Position numbers and translations under genes: made by a program
From: DATLZM01 sp035559315
GTDB lineage: Bacteria; Actinomycetota; UBA4738; HRBIN12
Direction: 5' to 3'
DNA: 22,922 nt
Assembly: GCA_035559315.1 (NCBI GenBank)
Contig: DATMBJ010000019.1
Location: 1 to 22,922, forward strand
Shown here: piece by piece, positions 1 through 8,278 of the stretch
How the letters are laid out: the number at the start of each line of letters is the position of its first letter
Position numbering within the stretch: position 1 is the stretch's first letter
The notes under the pieces: generated by a model
What the model was told of the DNA's origin: nothing
What the model saw: the letters and a program-made list of their open reading frames with translations, nothing else
Database searches by the model: none

Positions 1-43
1 CTCGGGCACCGCGGCCGCCTCCGCCGCAGCGGACGCCCGCCTC

Positions 44-62
44 GGCCCGTTCGCGACGGGCC
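44..62. other. Short perfect hairpin upstream of fumC
   Basis: Arms GGCCCGT (44-50) and ACGGGCC (56-62) pair perfectly around a 5-base loop. It could terminate a gene lying left of the window, but there is no T-run and GC-rich DNA makes such stems common. I see no convincing gene in bases 1-117. Confidence 0.3.
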
Positions 63-117
63 CACCGGCCGCCCCGGCCCGGGACCGCCGGCCCGGGCGC
101 CGAGCCCGGCCGGTCGC

Positions 118-123
118 TATCGT
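118..123 (+). promoter_or_regulatory. Candidate -10 box for fumC (TATCGT)
   Basis: TATCGT fits the TANNNT pattern seen before many genes here. A start of transcription about 7 bases later (near 131) would leave a leader of about 27 bases carrying GGAGG at 145-149. No clear -35 box is seen. Confidence 0.45.
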
Positions 124-157
124 GGCCCGCGGACGTCCGACCGTGGAGGCGAGGGAG

Positions 158-1567
158 ATGGGCGAGGAGCGGATCGAGCGCGACAGCATGGGGGAGGTCC
201 GGGTCCCGGCCGACGCGTACTGGGGGGCCTCGACCCAGCGGGCCGTGGAGAACTTCCCCGTCTCCGGCTTGCGGTTCCCCCGCCGGTTCATCCGGGCCCT
301 GGGGCTCATCAAGGGGGCGGCGGCGGCGGTCAACGCCGAGCTCGGCCTCCTCGAGCCGCGTCTCGCGGAGGCGATCGCGAAGGCCGCGGAGGAGGTGGAG
401 CGGGGCGACCTCGACGCGCACTTCGTCGTGGACGTGTTCCAGACCGGGTCCGGGACCTCGACGAACATGAACGCGAACGAGGTGATCGCGAACCGGGCCA
501 CGGAGCTGCTCGGCGGGGAGCGGGGGTCGAAGCTGGTCCACCCCAACGACCACGTGAACATGTGCCAGTCCTCGAACGACGTGATCCCCACCGCGATCCG
601 GGTCGCGGCCCTCCTCGGGTTCGCCGAGGATCTCGTGCCGGCCCTGGAGCGCCTCGAGGCCGCGCTCCGGGCCAAGGCAGAGGCCTTCGACGACGTGGTG
701 AAGGTGGGCCGGACCCACCTGATGGACGCCACCCCGGTCCGCCTGGGACAGGAGTTCCGGGCCTACGCGGAGCAGGTCCGGCGGGGGGTCGAGCGGCTGG
801 GCTCGGCCGGCGAGCGCCTGGCCGACCTGCCCCTGGGGGGGACGGCGGTGGGGACCGGGCTCAACGCCCACCCCGACTTCGCCGCGCGGGTCGTGGCCCG
901 GCTCGCGGAGCGGACGGGGCTCCCGCTGCGGCGGATGGCGCACCCGTTCGAGGGGATGGGGGCCCAGGACGCGCTGGTCGAGGCGAGCGGCGCGCTCCGC
1001 GCGCTGGCCGCGTCGCTCTTCAAGGTCGCGAACGACATCCGGTGGATGGGGAGCGGCCCCCGCGCCGGGCTCGGCGAGCTCCGCCTGCCGGCGCTCCAGC
1101 CCGGCTCCTCGATCATGCCGGGGAAGGTGAACCCGGTGATCCCCGAGGTCGTCCGCCAGGTCGCGGTCCAGGTCTACGGGAACGACCACGCGGTGGCGAT
1201 GGCCGGCGCCCTCGGGGACTTCGAGCTCAACGTGATGCTGCCGGTGATGGCCCACGACCTGCTGTGGTCGATCGACCTCCTGGCGCGGGCCGCCGAGGTC
1301 TTCCGCGCGAAGTGCATCGAGGGGCTCGAGGCCGACGCCGCGCGGGCCCGGGAGCTGGTCGAGCAGAGCTTCCCGATCATCACCGCCCTCGTGCCCCGGA
1401 TCGGCTACGAGCGGGCCGCGGAGATCGCGAAGGAGGCGCTGGCCACCGGCCGCGGGGTGCGCGAGGTGGCCGCCGAGCAGGGCGTGCTGCCGCCCGAGGA
1501 GCTCGAGGAGGCCCTGGACGTCCGGAAGATGACCGAGGGCGGGATCCTCACGCTCGGCGGGGAGTAG
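158..1567 (+). CDS. fumC: Class II fumarate hydratase
   Basis: Reversible hydration of fumarate to malate in the TCA cycle; a soluble, iron-free homotetramer in the family. The protein is 469 residues, the usual size. Family landmarks are in order: the N-terminal RIERDSMGEV segment, GSGTSTNMNANE, SSNDVIPTA, GRTHLMDATP, and the lyase signature GSSIMPGKVNP that contains the catalytic serine loop. The open frame extends back to a GTG at 122, but I chose ATG 158: it follows GGAGG (145-149) by 8 bases, matches the usual FumC N terminus, and base 122 lies inside the candidate -10 box. The gene converges on the sdh operon with a 15-base gap to gdt1, so fumarate-making and fumarate-using enzymes lie side by side on opposite strands. 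Aspartase is the main alternative in this superfamily; the close FumC-like motifs make it unlikely. Confidence 0.95.
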   Translation: MGEERIERDSMGEVRVPADAYWGASTQRAVENFPVSGLRFPRRFIRALGLIKGAAAAVNAELGLLEPRLAEAIAKAAEEVERGDLDAHFVVDVFQTGSGTSTNMNANEVIANRATELLGGERGSKLVHPNDHVNMCQSSNDVIPTAIRVAALLGFAEDLVPALERLEAALRAKAEAFDDVVKVGRTHLMDATPVRLGQEFRAYAEQVRRGVERLGSAGERLADLPLGGTAVGTGLNAHPDFAARVVARLAERTGLPLRRMAHPFEGMGAQDALVEASGALRALAASLFKVANDIRWMGSGPRAGLGELRLPALQPGSSIMPGKVNPVIPEVVRQVAVQVYGNDHAVAMAGALGDFELNVMLPVMAHDLLWSIDLLARAAEVFRAKCIEGLEADAARARELVEQSFPIITALVPRIGYERAAEIAKEALATGRGVREVAAEQGVLPPEELEEALDVRKMTEGGILTLGGE

Positions 1568-1582
1568 GGCGCCCCGGCCCGG

Positions 1583-2146
1583 TCAGGACGGCCGGACGGC
1601 CTGGGCCAGGAGGAGCAGCCCGAAGGCGGCGAACAGGCCGGCGGAGACCAGCCGGACCGCACGCTCGGGGAGCCGTGCGCCGAGGAGCCGCCCCACGGCG
1701 ATCGCCGCGAGGCCCGCCAGCGCGATCCCCGTCGTCGCGCCCAGCCAGGTGGGCAGGGGGTCCTGGCGCGCGGCGAGCGCCGCGGTGGCGAGCATCGTCT
1801 TGTCCCCGAGCTCCGCCAGGGTCACGGCGGCCGCGACCGAGAGCACGGCCGAGCCCGCCCGGGGGAGCGCTTCCTCCCCCGCCTCCTCCCGCTCCCGGAG
1901 CGTCCACAGGGCGAACCCCAGGAACAGCGCGCCGGCCGCGGCGGAGACGGCGCGCTCGGGCAGCACGGCTCCCAGCGCCCCGCCGGCCGCGACCGACAGG
2001 CCCTGGGTGAACGCGTAGGCGACCAGGGCCCCGGCCACCACCGGCCCGGCGCGGCGCCGGGCGGCGAGGCCCAGGATCACGAGCTGGGTCTTGTCGCCGA
2101 GCTCCGCGAGGAACACGACCCCCAGGGCGACGAGGAAGCTCTCCAC
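1583..2146 (-). CDS. GDT1/TMEM165 (UPF0016) family cation transporter
   Basis: Small membrane protein of the family that exports Mn2+ or exchanges Ca2+/Mn2+ for protons. It is 187 residues and has the two inverted family motifs: ELGDKT at about residues 16-21 (FLAELGDKTQLV) and again in the second half (TLAELGDKTMLA), each in a membrane segment, with about six hydrophobic segments in all. The start is GTG 2146, giving the usual MESFLVALGVVFLAELGDKT opening. This lies 14 bases after the sdhB stop, and I see no Shine-Dalgarno, so it is probably translated from the sdh transcript. No yybP-ykoY-type manganese riboswitch is visible in front. Family assignment is firm; the transported ion is inferred. 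Confidence 0.88.
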   Translation of the reverse strand: MESFLVALGVVFLAELGDKTQLVILGLAARRRAGPVVAGALVAYAFTQGLSVAAGGALGAVLPERAVSAAAGALFLGFALWTLREREEAGEEALPRAGSAVLSVAAAVTLAELGDKTMLATAALAARQDPLPTWLGATTGIALAGLAAIAVGRLLGARLPERAVRLVSAGLFAAFGLLLLAQAVRPS

Positions 2147-2160
2147 GGTGGGACGGGCGG

Positions 2161-2931
2161 TCAGAACCGTTCGAACAGGATCGCCCGCTTGACCTCCTGG
2201 ATCGCCTTCGTGACCTGGATCCCGCGGGGGCAGGCCTCGGTGCAGTTGAACGTGGTGCGGCACCGGAAGACGCCGGTCCTCTCGGAGAGGATCCGCAGGC
2301 GCTCCTCCGCCCCGCGGTCGCGGGAGTCGAAGATGAACCGGTGGGCGTTCACGATCGCCGCCGGCCCCACGTACCCCTCGTCCCCCCAGAAGATGGGACA
2401 GGAGGTGGTGCAGGCCGCGCAGAGGATGCACTTCGTGGTGTCGTCGTAGCGGTGCCGCTCCTCCGGGGACTGGAGGCGCTCGCGGCCCGGCTCGGCCTCG
2501 TCCGCGATGAGGTAGGGGAGCACCGAGCGGTACCCCGCGAAGAACGGCTCCATGTCCACGACCAGGTCCTTGATCACCGGCAGCCCCCGGATCGGCTCCA
2601 CCGTGACCCGGGGGGCCACGTCCTTCACGAGCACCTTGCAGGCCAGGGCGTTCCGGCCGTTGATCAGCATCGCGTCGGAGCCGCAGATCCCGTGGGCGCA
2701 GGAGCGGCGGAGGGCGAGGGTGCCGTCGTGGTGCCACTTCACCTCGTGGAGGGCATCGAGGAGCCGGTCGTTCGGCTCCACCGAGACCTCGAACTCGTCC
2801 CACCACGGCGCGTCCCGCACCTCGGGGTTGTAGCGGCGGATCCGGAGCGTGAGCGAGACCTTCCCGGACCCCTGGACCCGGCGCCGCTCCGAGCCCTCCA
2901 GGACCTCGCCGAGCGTGGGTTCCGCCCCCAT
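2161..2931 (-). CDS. sdhB: Succinate dehydrogenase iron-sulfur subunit
   Basis: Passes electrons from the flavin of SdhA to quinone at the membrane anchor. The protein is 256 residues. The N-terminal 2Fe-2S domain has CAHGICGSD (Cys78, Cys83, Asp86) and Cys98; an Asp at the third ligand position is also known in E. coli SdhB. The C-terminal domain has CILCAACTTSCP, then CRTTFNCTEACP, which supply the 4Fe-4S and 3Fe-4S clusters. ATG 2931 shares one base with the sdhA stop (TGATG), so translation is probably coupled. The first 20 or so residues are longer than in many homologues and not recognisable. Fumarate reductase is an alternative, but the C-D-A-B order and the SdhC/D type favour succinate oxidation. 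Confidence 0.95.
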   Translation of the reverse strand: MGAEPTLGEVLEGSERRRVQGSGKVSLTLRIRRYNPEVRDAPWWDEFEVSVEPNDRLLDALHEVKWHHDGTLALRRSCAHGICGSDAMLINGRNALACKVLVKDVAPRVTVEPIRGLPVIKDLVVDMEPFFAGYRSVLPYLIADEAEPGRERLQSPEERHRYDDTTKCILCAACTTSCPIFWGDEGYVGPAAIVNAHRFIFDSRDRGAEERLRILSERTGVFRCRTTFNCTEACPRGIQVTKAIQEVKRAILFERF

Positions 2932-4667
2932 CAGTACTTCCGCTCCATCGGCTCGTAGGGGCCGAGCTTCACGTCCTTGTACTCGAGCCGCACGCTCCCG
3001 TCCTCCTCCCGGTAGGCCAGGGTGTGCTTGAGCCAGTGCTCGTCGTCCCGGAGCGGATGGTCCTCCCGGTAGTGGGCGCCCCGGCTCTCGTCGCGGGCCA
3101 GGGCCGAGACCACGAGGGCCTCGGCGCAGTCCAGCAGGAACCCGAGCTCCACCGCCTCCATCAGATCGGTGTTGAACACCCGCCCCTTGTCCGAGACCGC
3201 CACCCGCGCGTAGCGCTCCCGGAGCCCGTCGAGGACCTCCTTCATCTTCGTGAGGCTCTCCTCGCTCCGGACCACGAACGCGAGGTCGAACATGGCGTCC
3301 TGGAGCTCGGCCCGGATGTCGGCGGCGTTCTCCCCCTCGGTCCGCCGGAGGATCGCCCCGAGCATCTGGGCGACGTCCTCCTCGGGCCGGTCGGGGAGGG
3401 GCGCGAGGTCGGCCTCCTTCGCGAAGGCCGCCATGTCCCGCCCGCCCCGGCGCCCGAAGACCACGATGTCGAGGAGGGAGTTCGTCCCCAGCCGGTTCGC
3501 GCCGTGGACCGAGACGCAGGCGCACTCCCCGGCTGCGTACAGGCCCGGCACGGGCGTCTCCTCCGGCCCCACCACGACCCGCGCGTCGACGTCGGTGGGG
3601 ATCCCGCCCATCGCGTAGTGGGCGGTGGGCTGGATCGGCACGGGCTCGCGGGTCGGCTCCACCCCCAGGTAGACGCGGGCGAACTCCGTGACGTCGGGGA
3701 GCTTCTCCTCGATCACCTCGCGGGGGAGGTGGCGGACGTCGAGGTAGACGTAGTCCTTCCCGCCGATCCCCCGGCCCTCCCGGATCTCCTGGTAGATGGC
3801 CCGGGAGGTCAGGTCGCGGGGCGCGAGGTCCTTGATCGTGGGGGCGTAGCGCTCCATGAACCGCTCGCCCCGGTCGTTGAGGAGGATCCCGCCCTCCCCG
3901 CGCACGGCCTCCGAGAGGAGGATCCCCATCTTGTAGATGCCGGTGGGGTGGAACTGGAAGAACTCCATGTCCTCCAGGGGGATCCCCCGCCGCCAGACGA
4001 CCGCCGGCCCGTCCCCGGTGAGGGAGTGGGCGTTCGAGGTCACCCGGTAGATCCGCCCGTAGCCGCCGGTGGCGAACAGGACCGCCTTGGCCCGGAACAC
4101 GTGGAGCTCCCCGGTGGCGAGCTCGTAGGCCACGACCCCCGCGACCCGCCCGTCGTCGGCCCGGAGGAGGTCCAGGACGTAGAACTCGTTGAAGAACCGG
4201 ACGTCGCGCTTGATGCACTGCTGGTAGAGGGTCTGGAGGATCATGTGGCCGGTCCGGTCGGCCGCGTAGCACGCGCGGCGGACCGGGGCCTCGCCGTGGT
4301 TGCGGGTGTGGCCGCCGAACCGGCGCTGGTCGATCCTCCCGTCGGGGGTCCGGTTGAACGGCAGCCCCCAGTGCTCGAGCTCGAGGATCGCGTCGATCGC
4401 CTCCTCGCACATCAGGAGGGCGGCCGGCTGGTCCACCAGGTAGTCGCCGCCCTTCACGGTGTCGAAGGCGTGCCACTCCGGGCGGTCCTCCTCCACGTTC
4501 CCCAGGGCCGCGCACACCCCGCCCTGGGCGGTCCCGGTGTGGGAGCGGGTGGGGTAGAGCTTGGAGATCACGGCGGTCCGCACCGCCCCCGCGGCCTCGA
4601 TCGCCGCCCGGAGCCCGGCGCCGCCGGCTCCCACGATCACCGCGTCGTAGGTATGCGTGACGGTCAT
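2931..4667 (-). CDS. sdhA: Succinate dehydrogenase flavoprotein subunit
   Basis: Oxidises succinate to fumarate with covalently bound FAD. The protein is 578 residues, normal for the family. Landmarks: GAGGAG dinucleotide fold at residues 13-18; RSHTGTAQGG with His43, the expected FAD-linking histidine; a middle capping domain; GANRLGTNSLLD; and the C-terminal REDHP region. ATG 4667 overlaps the sdhD stop as ATGA, and the sdhA stop overlaps the sdhB start, so the four sdh genes form one coupled unit. No Shine-Dalgarno is visible, consistent with coupling. The open frame continues upstream, but those residues are shadow coding of sdhD. Confidence 0.96.
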   Translation of the reverse strand: MTVTHTYDAVIVGAGGAGLRAAIEAAGAVRTAVISKLYPTRSHTGTAQGGVCAALGNVEEDRPEWHAFDTVKGGDYLVDQPAALLMCEEAIDAILELEHWGLPFNRTPDGRIDQRRFGGHTRNHGEAPVRRACYAADRTGHMILQTLYQQCIKRDVRFFNEFYVLDLLRADDGRVAGVVAYELATGELHVFRAKAVLFATGGYGRIYRVTSNAHSLTGDGPAVVWRRGIPLEDMEFFQFHPTGIYKMGILLSEAVRGEGGILLNDRGERFMERYAPTIKDLAPRDLTSRAIYQEIREGRGIGGKDYVYLDVRHLPREVIEEKLPDVTEFARVYLGVEPTREPVPIQPTAHYAMGGIPTDVDARVVVGPEETPVPGLYAAGECACVSVHGANRLGTNSLLDIVVFGRRGGRDMAAFAKEADLAPLPDRPEEDVAQMLGAILRRTEGENAADIRAELQDAMFDLAFVVRSEESLTKMKEVLDGLRERYARVAVSDKGRVFNTDLMEAVELGFLLDCAEALVVSALARDESRGAHYREDHPLRDDEHWLKHTLAYREEDGSVRLEYKDVKLGPYEPMERKY

Positions 4668-5110
4668 GGCGAGGGGGGCCAGGCGCTCGGGTCGAAGGTG
4701 AACACCACCACGCTCCCCAGCACGAACAGGGCGAAGCCCAGGACCGCGAAGCCGAGGTTCAGCGCCACCCGGAGGCCGATCCGGGGGACGTGGTCCATCA
4801 CCACGTTCCGGAGGCCGTTGATCCCGTGGAGGAGCGCCAGCGTGAGCATCATCCAGTCCCAGGTCCGCCAGAACACGCTCTGCCACCGGAGCTGGACGAA
4901 CGCGAAGTCCACCCGGTCCACGCCCTCGTCGACGACGTGCATGATCAGCACGTGCCCGACCGCGAGGAACAGGAGGACCAGGCCGGAGATCCGCATGAAC
5001 AGCCAGGCCCAGAGCTCGAACCCCCCGACCGGCCGCTCGCGCCCGGCCCGGGCGTCGAGTGGGCCGCGGTCGGCGGCCGGGGCCCTGGCGGGGGTCTCGA
5101 TCGTCGCCAT
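4664..5110 (-). CDS. sdhD: Succinate dehydrogenase membrane anchor, SdhD-type
   Basis: Second membrane anchor subunit, expected to help bind heme b and quinone. It is 148 residues with three hydrophobic segments after a hydrophilic, Pro/Ala-rich N terminus of about 40 residues. Candidate heme/quinone residues lie in RISGLVLLFLAVGHVLIMHVV and in LALLHGINGLRNVVMDH. The start ATG 5110 shares a base with the sdhC stop; its stop overlaps sdhA by four bases. Assigning this as D rather than C rests on order and the RISG...LLHGINGLR pattern. Confidence 0.9.
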   Translation of the reverse strand: MATIETPARAPAADRGPLDARAGRERPVGGFELWAWLFMRISGLVLLFLAVGHVLIMHVVDEGVDRVDFAFVQLRWQSVFWRTWDWMMLTLALLHGINGLRNVVMDHVPRIGLRVALNLGFAVLGFALFVLGSVVVFTFDPSAWPPSP

Positions 5111-5496
5111 CAGAGGAGCCGCAGGATCCCCCGGCCCATGATCCAGGTGATCGGGGCCATGGCCGCGAGGAAGAGGCCCAGGGTGGCGTAGGAGAGGGCG
5201 CGCCAGTACCGGGTCATCCCCGGCCAGAAGTCGATCACCGTGATCCGGAGGCCGTTCAGCGCGTGGTAGAGGACCGCCGCCACCAGCCCCAGCTCGAGGA
5301 GCCGCACCACGGGGTTGTGGTAGACCGCGGTCACCCGGTCGTAGGCCTCCGGGCCCCAGCCCACCACGGCGGTGTCCACGACGTGGGCGAAGAGGAACAG
5401 GATCACGGCGACCCCGGTGACCCGGTGCGCGAGCCAGGCCCACTGGCCCTCGCGCCCCCGGTACAGCGTCCCGTAGTCCGACCGCTTCCTGGCCAC
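5110..5496 (-). CDS. sdhC: Succinate dehydrogenase cytochrome b subunit, SdhC-type
   Basis: First gene of the sdhCDAB-gdt1 operon; membrane anchor with heme b. It is 128 residues with three hydrophobic segments. AHRVTGVAVILFLFAHVVDT and VLYHALNGLRITVIDF are the SdhC-type segments with likely heme histidines. The start is GTG 5496, preceded on the minus strand by AAGGGA about 4 bases upstream, a usable Shine-Dalgarno. Two candidate -10 boxes lie upstream: TAGACT at 5557-5552 and TACGCT at 5512-5507. Confidence 0.92.
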   Translation of the reverse strand: MARKRSDYGTLYRGREGQWAWLAHRVTGVAVILFLFAHVVDTAVVGWGPEAYDRVTAVYHNPVVRLLELGLVAAVLYHALNGLRITVIDFWPGMTRYWRALSYATLGLFLAAMAPITWIMGRGILRLL

Positions 5497-5506
5497 GTCG
5501 TCCCTT

Positions 5507-5557
5507 AGCGTATCGCCGTCCGCGCCCCCCTCGCGGGCCCGACGGCCGCGCGGAGTC
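5507..5557 (-). promoter_or_regulatory. Candidate promoter region of the sdh operon
   Basis: On the minus strand TAGACT (5557-5552) would start a transcript near 5544, with about 48 bases before sdhC and AAGGGA in the leader. A second box, TACGCT (5512-5507), ends 10 bases before the GTG and would give an almost leaderless message. No -35 box is clear for either. Confidence 0.4.
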
Positions 5558-5568
5558 TACCGGACGCC

Positions 5569-5583
5569 GCCCGGGCTCCGCCC
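5569..5583 (-). terminator. Possible terminator after the O-methyltransferase
   Basis: CCGGGC (5569-5574) and GCCCGG (5578-5583) form a 6-bp stem with a 3-base loop, 26-40 bases beyond the methyltransferase stop on the minus strand. There is no T-run, so support is weak. Confidence 0.3.
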
Positions 5584-5608
5584 GGCCCGCCCGCGGGGGG
5601 TGCCGGGG

Positions 5609-6253
5609 TCACGTCAGGCGCAGCGCGGCCATCACCCCGTCCCGGGTGGGGATCACGACCGAGAGGTACCGGGGGTCGGCGGCGATCATCTCGTTGTGCT
5701 CGCGGATGGCCTCGGTCCACCCGGGCCGGCGGTCGTCGGGGTCCGCGACCGCGACCCGGCCCGACCAGAGCACGTTGTCGCAGAGGTACAGGCCCCCCAC
5801 CCGGACCCGGTCCCGGGCCGCCCGCCACGCGTCGGGGTAGCCGTGCTTGTCGATGTCGCAGTAGATCACGTCGAAGTCGCCCTCGGCCGCGGCCAGGCCC
5901 TCGAGGGCGTCCCCCACGCACCACCGGACCCGCGCCCACAGCCCCGCCCGGCCCAGGCGGTCCGCCGCCCTGCCCTCGTTCGCGGGGTCGCCGTCGGTGC
6001 AGTGGACCTCGCCCTCCTCGCCGACCGCGCGCGCGAACCAGTAGGCGGAGTAACCGTAGCCCGAGCCCAGCTCGAACACCCGCCGGGCGCCGACGGCGCG
6101 GGCCAGCAGCTCCAGGGTCACCCCGACGGTCCGGCCCACGATCGGGAACCCCCGCTCCTCGGCCTCCCGCTCCATCTCGAGGAGCACGGGCTCGTCGTGG
6201 CGGGCGAGGAGCCCGCGGACGTAGCCCTCGATCCGCGGGTCGACGATGTCCAC
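5609..6253 (-). CDS. SAM-dependent O-methyltransferase, class I (COMT-like)
   Basis: Transfers a methyl group from S-adenosylmethionine, in this family usually to a catechol-like hydroxyl; the substrate is unknown. The protein is 214 residues from GTG 6253. The SAM-binding motif is VFELGSGYGYSAYWFA, followed by an acidic motif II (HCTDGDP). FDVIYCDIDKHGYPD contains likely metal and catalytic aspartates, and LCDNVLW is the family's DN motif. An open frame reaches upstream to 6325, but GTG 6253 lies 6 bases after TACGAT, the -10 pattern used for leaderless genes in this window, and the residues upstream are Arg/Pro-rich and not family-like. It is separated by 91 bases from niaP, so it is probably its own transcript. 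Confidence 0.85.
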   Translation of the reverse strand: MDIVDPRIEGYVRGLLARHDEPVLLEMEREAEERGFPIVGRTVGVTLELLARAVGARRVFELGSGYGYSAYWFARAVGEEGEVHCTDGDPANEGRAADRLGRAGLWARVRWCVGDALEGLAAAEGDFDVIYCDIDKHGYPDAWRAARDRVRVGGLYLCDNVLWSGRVAVADPDDRRPGWTEAIREHNEMIAADPRYLSVVIPTRDGVMAALRLT

Positions 6254-6259
6254 GGGCCG

Positions 6260-6265
6260 ATCGTA
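6260..6265 (-). promoter_or_regulatory. -10 box TACGAT, leaderless start of O-methyltransferase
   Basis: TACGAT reads on the minus strand from 6265 to 6260, and six bases separate it from the GTG at 6253. This matches the spacing seen for several other genes here. Confidence 0.5.
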
Positions 6266-6344
6266 GGGGGCGGGGCCGGGATCGGCCAGGGGGCGGGCCC
6301 GGCGAGCTCGCCGGGCCGGAGGCACGCCGCCCCGCCACCGGGGC

Positions 6345-7667
6345 TCAGGTGAGCTTCGCGCCCTTCGTCTCCCGGCCGAGCGAGGCGGTGACGAGGCCGC
6401 CCAGCGCCATCACGGCCGCGACGAACGTGAGCGACCACACGAGCTCCCCGGTGACGTCGCGGAGGTAGCCGAACAGGTACGGGCCGGCGATCGCCGCCGC
6501 CTTCCCCACCCCCTCGGCCAGGCCGAACGCGCTCGAGCGGAGCCGCGTGGGGTAGAGCTCCGACGTGTAGGGGTAGACCGCCCCCCAGGCGCCCAGGTTG
6601 AAGAAGCCCACGAAGAACAGGGCGGCCAGGTAGATGCCGGGGGAGCGGGCGGCCGAGAACACGTAGGCGGACGCGCCCCCCAGCACGAGGAACGTGGCCA
6701 GGGTCCGCTTCCGGCCCCACACCTCCACCAGCCAGATCGCGGCGGCGTAGCCCGGGAACTGGGCCGCGGCCGCCAGCGCGAGCAGGAGGTAGACCGGGAT
6801 CCCGAACCGCTGGACGGCGCCGATCACGTCGGGGAGCCAGATGAACAGCGCGTAGTAGGAGATGTTGAGCGCGATCCAGACCACGACCACGAGGGCCGAG
6901 GTCCGCCGGAGCTCCGGCCCGAACAGCTCCCCGAAGGGGGCCGCCGGCTGGGGCGGGGCGGCGAGCCCCTCGGCGTCCACCGCCCGGCCGGTGATGCGCC
7001 CGAGGACCTCCGCCGCCTCCCGGCGCCGGCCGGCCCGGGCCAGGAAGTACGGGCTCTCGGGGACCGCCCGCCGGGTCACCGCGGCGAGGAACGCGGGGCA
7101 GGCGGCCGCGAGGAACAGCCACCGCCACCGACCGTCGAGCAGGTCGAGGAACACGAACGAGAGGCCGATCGCGAGGAGCATCCCGATCGGCCAGAAGAAG
7201 TCGAGGAAGACGAGGAACCGCCCGCGGTTCTGCGGCGGGAGGTACTCGGTGAGGAGGGCGGGGTCCACGACCAGCATGCCCCCCAGGCCGATCCCGGCCA
7301 GGAACCGCAGGACCAGGAGGCTCCCCGGGCCCCACGCGAGCGCGGTGAGCGCGGTGAAGGCCGAGTACCAGAGGATCGTCGCCTGGAAGATCCCCCGCCG
7401 GCCCATCCGGTCGGCGGCCCGGCCCCACGCCAGGCTCCCCACGAGCGACCCGGCCAGGGCGGCGGATCCGAGGAGCCCCAGCCAGGCCCCCGACAGGCCC
7501 CACAGGTCCCGGAAGAGCGGGAGGGTGAACCCGATGAGGAGGATCTCCATGGCCACGAAGGTCCAGGCCAGTCCGGTCACCGCCACGATCCGGCGGTGGA
7601 AGGCGGTGAACCCCCCCTCCCGGAGGACCTCCTCGACGTCCCGCGCCGCGACCGCTCGCTCCGCCAT
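6345..7667 (-). CDS. niaP: MFS transporter, NiaP-like (probable niacin uptake)
   Basis: Major facilitator of the sugar-porter/SVOP-like branch, 440 residues with about 12 membrane segments. Seen in the sequence: the motif-A-like GRAADRMGRRG after the second segment, PESPYFLARAGRRREA leading into the central loop, and ELYPTRLRSSAFGLAEGVGK in the second half, typical of the NiaP group. ATG 7667 follows GGGGGAGG by 9 bases. The gene sits 22 bases after a nicotinamidase-like gene and opposite niaR, so niacin (nicotinate or nicotinamide) is the best substrate guess. This follows the known pairing of NiaR with NiaP in other bacteria. From sequence alone, another organic acid or aromatic acid could be carried. 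Confidence 0.75.
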   Translation of the reverse strand: MAERAVAARDVEEVLREGGFTAFHRRIVAVTGLAWTFVAMEILLIGFTLPLFRDLWGLSGAWLGLLGSAALAGSLVGSLAWGRAADRMGRRGIFQATILWYSAFTALTALAWGPGSLLVLRFLAGIGLGGMLVVDPALLTEYLPPQNRGRFLVFLDFFWPIGMLLAIGLSFVFLDLLDGRWRWLFLAAACPAFLAAVTRRAVPESPYFLARAGRRREAAEVLGRITGRAVDAEGLAAPPQPAAPFGELFGPELRRTSALVVVVWIALNISYYALFIWLPDVIGAVQRFGIPVYLLLALAAAAQFPGYAAAIWLVEVWGRKRTLATFLVLGGASAYVFSAARSPGIYLAALFFVGFFNLGAWGAVYPYTSELYPTRLRSSAFGLAEGVGKAAAIAGPYLFGYLRDVTGELVWSLTFVAAVMALGGLVTASLGRETKGAKLT

Positions 7668-7689
7668 CCGGTCTCGCCTCCCCCGGCCG

Positions 7690-8223
7690 CTACCCCAGGA
7701 GCTCCTTCGCGTAGAGCACCTCGGCCTTGTAGATCGTCTCCAGGTAGCGGAGGCCGTCCTCGTGGTCCTCGTCGGACATCGCCTCGACCGCGTCCCGCGG
7801 CACCACCACGGCGTAGCCGCGGAAGAACGCGTCGGCGGCGGTGTGGCGGATGCAGATGTTCGTGTGCTGGCCGGTGAGGACCACGGTGTCGACGCCGTGG
7901 GCCCGGAGGAGCGGGTCGAGGCCGGTCTCGTGGAACGAGGAGTATGTCCGCTTGGGGAGGACGAAGTCGCCCTCCCGCGCCGCGAGCTCCGGGATGATCT
8001 CGGCGCCGGGCGTGCCGGCCATCGCGTGCTCGCCCCACACCCGGAGCTCGAAGTCGCCGGGGAGGTGCGCGTCGTTCGCATACACCACGAGCCAGCGGTC
8101 CCGATCCGCCCGCGCCTGCTCCAGGAGGTCCCCGATCGTGGGGATGATCCGCTCCGCCCTGGGGTTCGCGATCTTCCCGGTGACGAAGTCGTTCAGCATG
8201 TCGATCACGACGAGCGCCTGCAT
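7690..8223 (-). CDS. pncA: Isochorismatase-fold hydrolase, probable nicotinamidase
   Basis: Hydrolyses nicotinamide to nicotinate in NAD salvage if the assignment holds. It is 177 residues. The cysteine hydrolase triad is present: Asp8 (VIDMLNDF), Lys91 (LPKRTYSSF) and Cys124 (TNICIRHTAAD). The metal-binding set expected of nicotinamidases, not of generic isochorismatases, is also visible: Asp51-x-His53 (NDAH) and His66 in GEHAMAGTPGAE. ATG 8223 is preceded by AAGGGGGGAGG. The gene leads a two-gene unit with niaP and lies divergent from niaR. The protein is a little shorter than the M. tuberculosis enzyme. Other amidase substrates in the fold cannot be excluded. Confidence 0.8.
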   Translation of the reverse strand: MQALVVIDMLNDFVTGKIANPRAERIIPTIGDLLEQARADRDRWLVVYANDAHLPGDFELRVWGEHAMAGTPGAEIIPELAAREGDFVLPKRTYSSFHETGLDPLLRAHGVDTVVLTGQHTNICIRHTAADAFFRGYAVVVPRDAVEAMSDEDHEDGLRYLETIYKAEVLYAKELLG

Positions 8224-8278
8224 GCGCCTCCCCCCTTGCGAGCCGGCCCGCGCCGGGCGAGGATGCCGGGGGCGCGGG

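Noticed and set aside
122..157. Earlier GTG start for fumC at 122
   Set aside because: Those bases overlap the candidate -10 box, and ATG 158 has a well-placed GGAGG and the family-like N terminus.
3024..5141. Long plus-strand open frame (about 700 codons) opposite sdhA and sdhD
   Set aside because: It is the complement of well-matched sdh genes; the translation is Pro/Gly/Val/Leu-rich without any domain. Very high GC leaves few stop codons in antisense frames.
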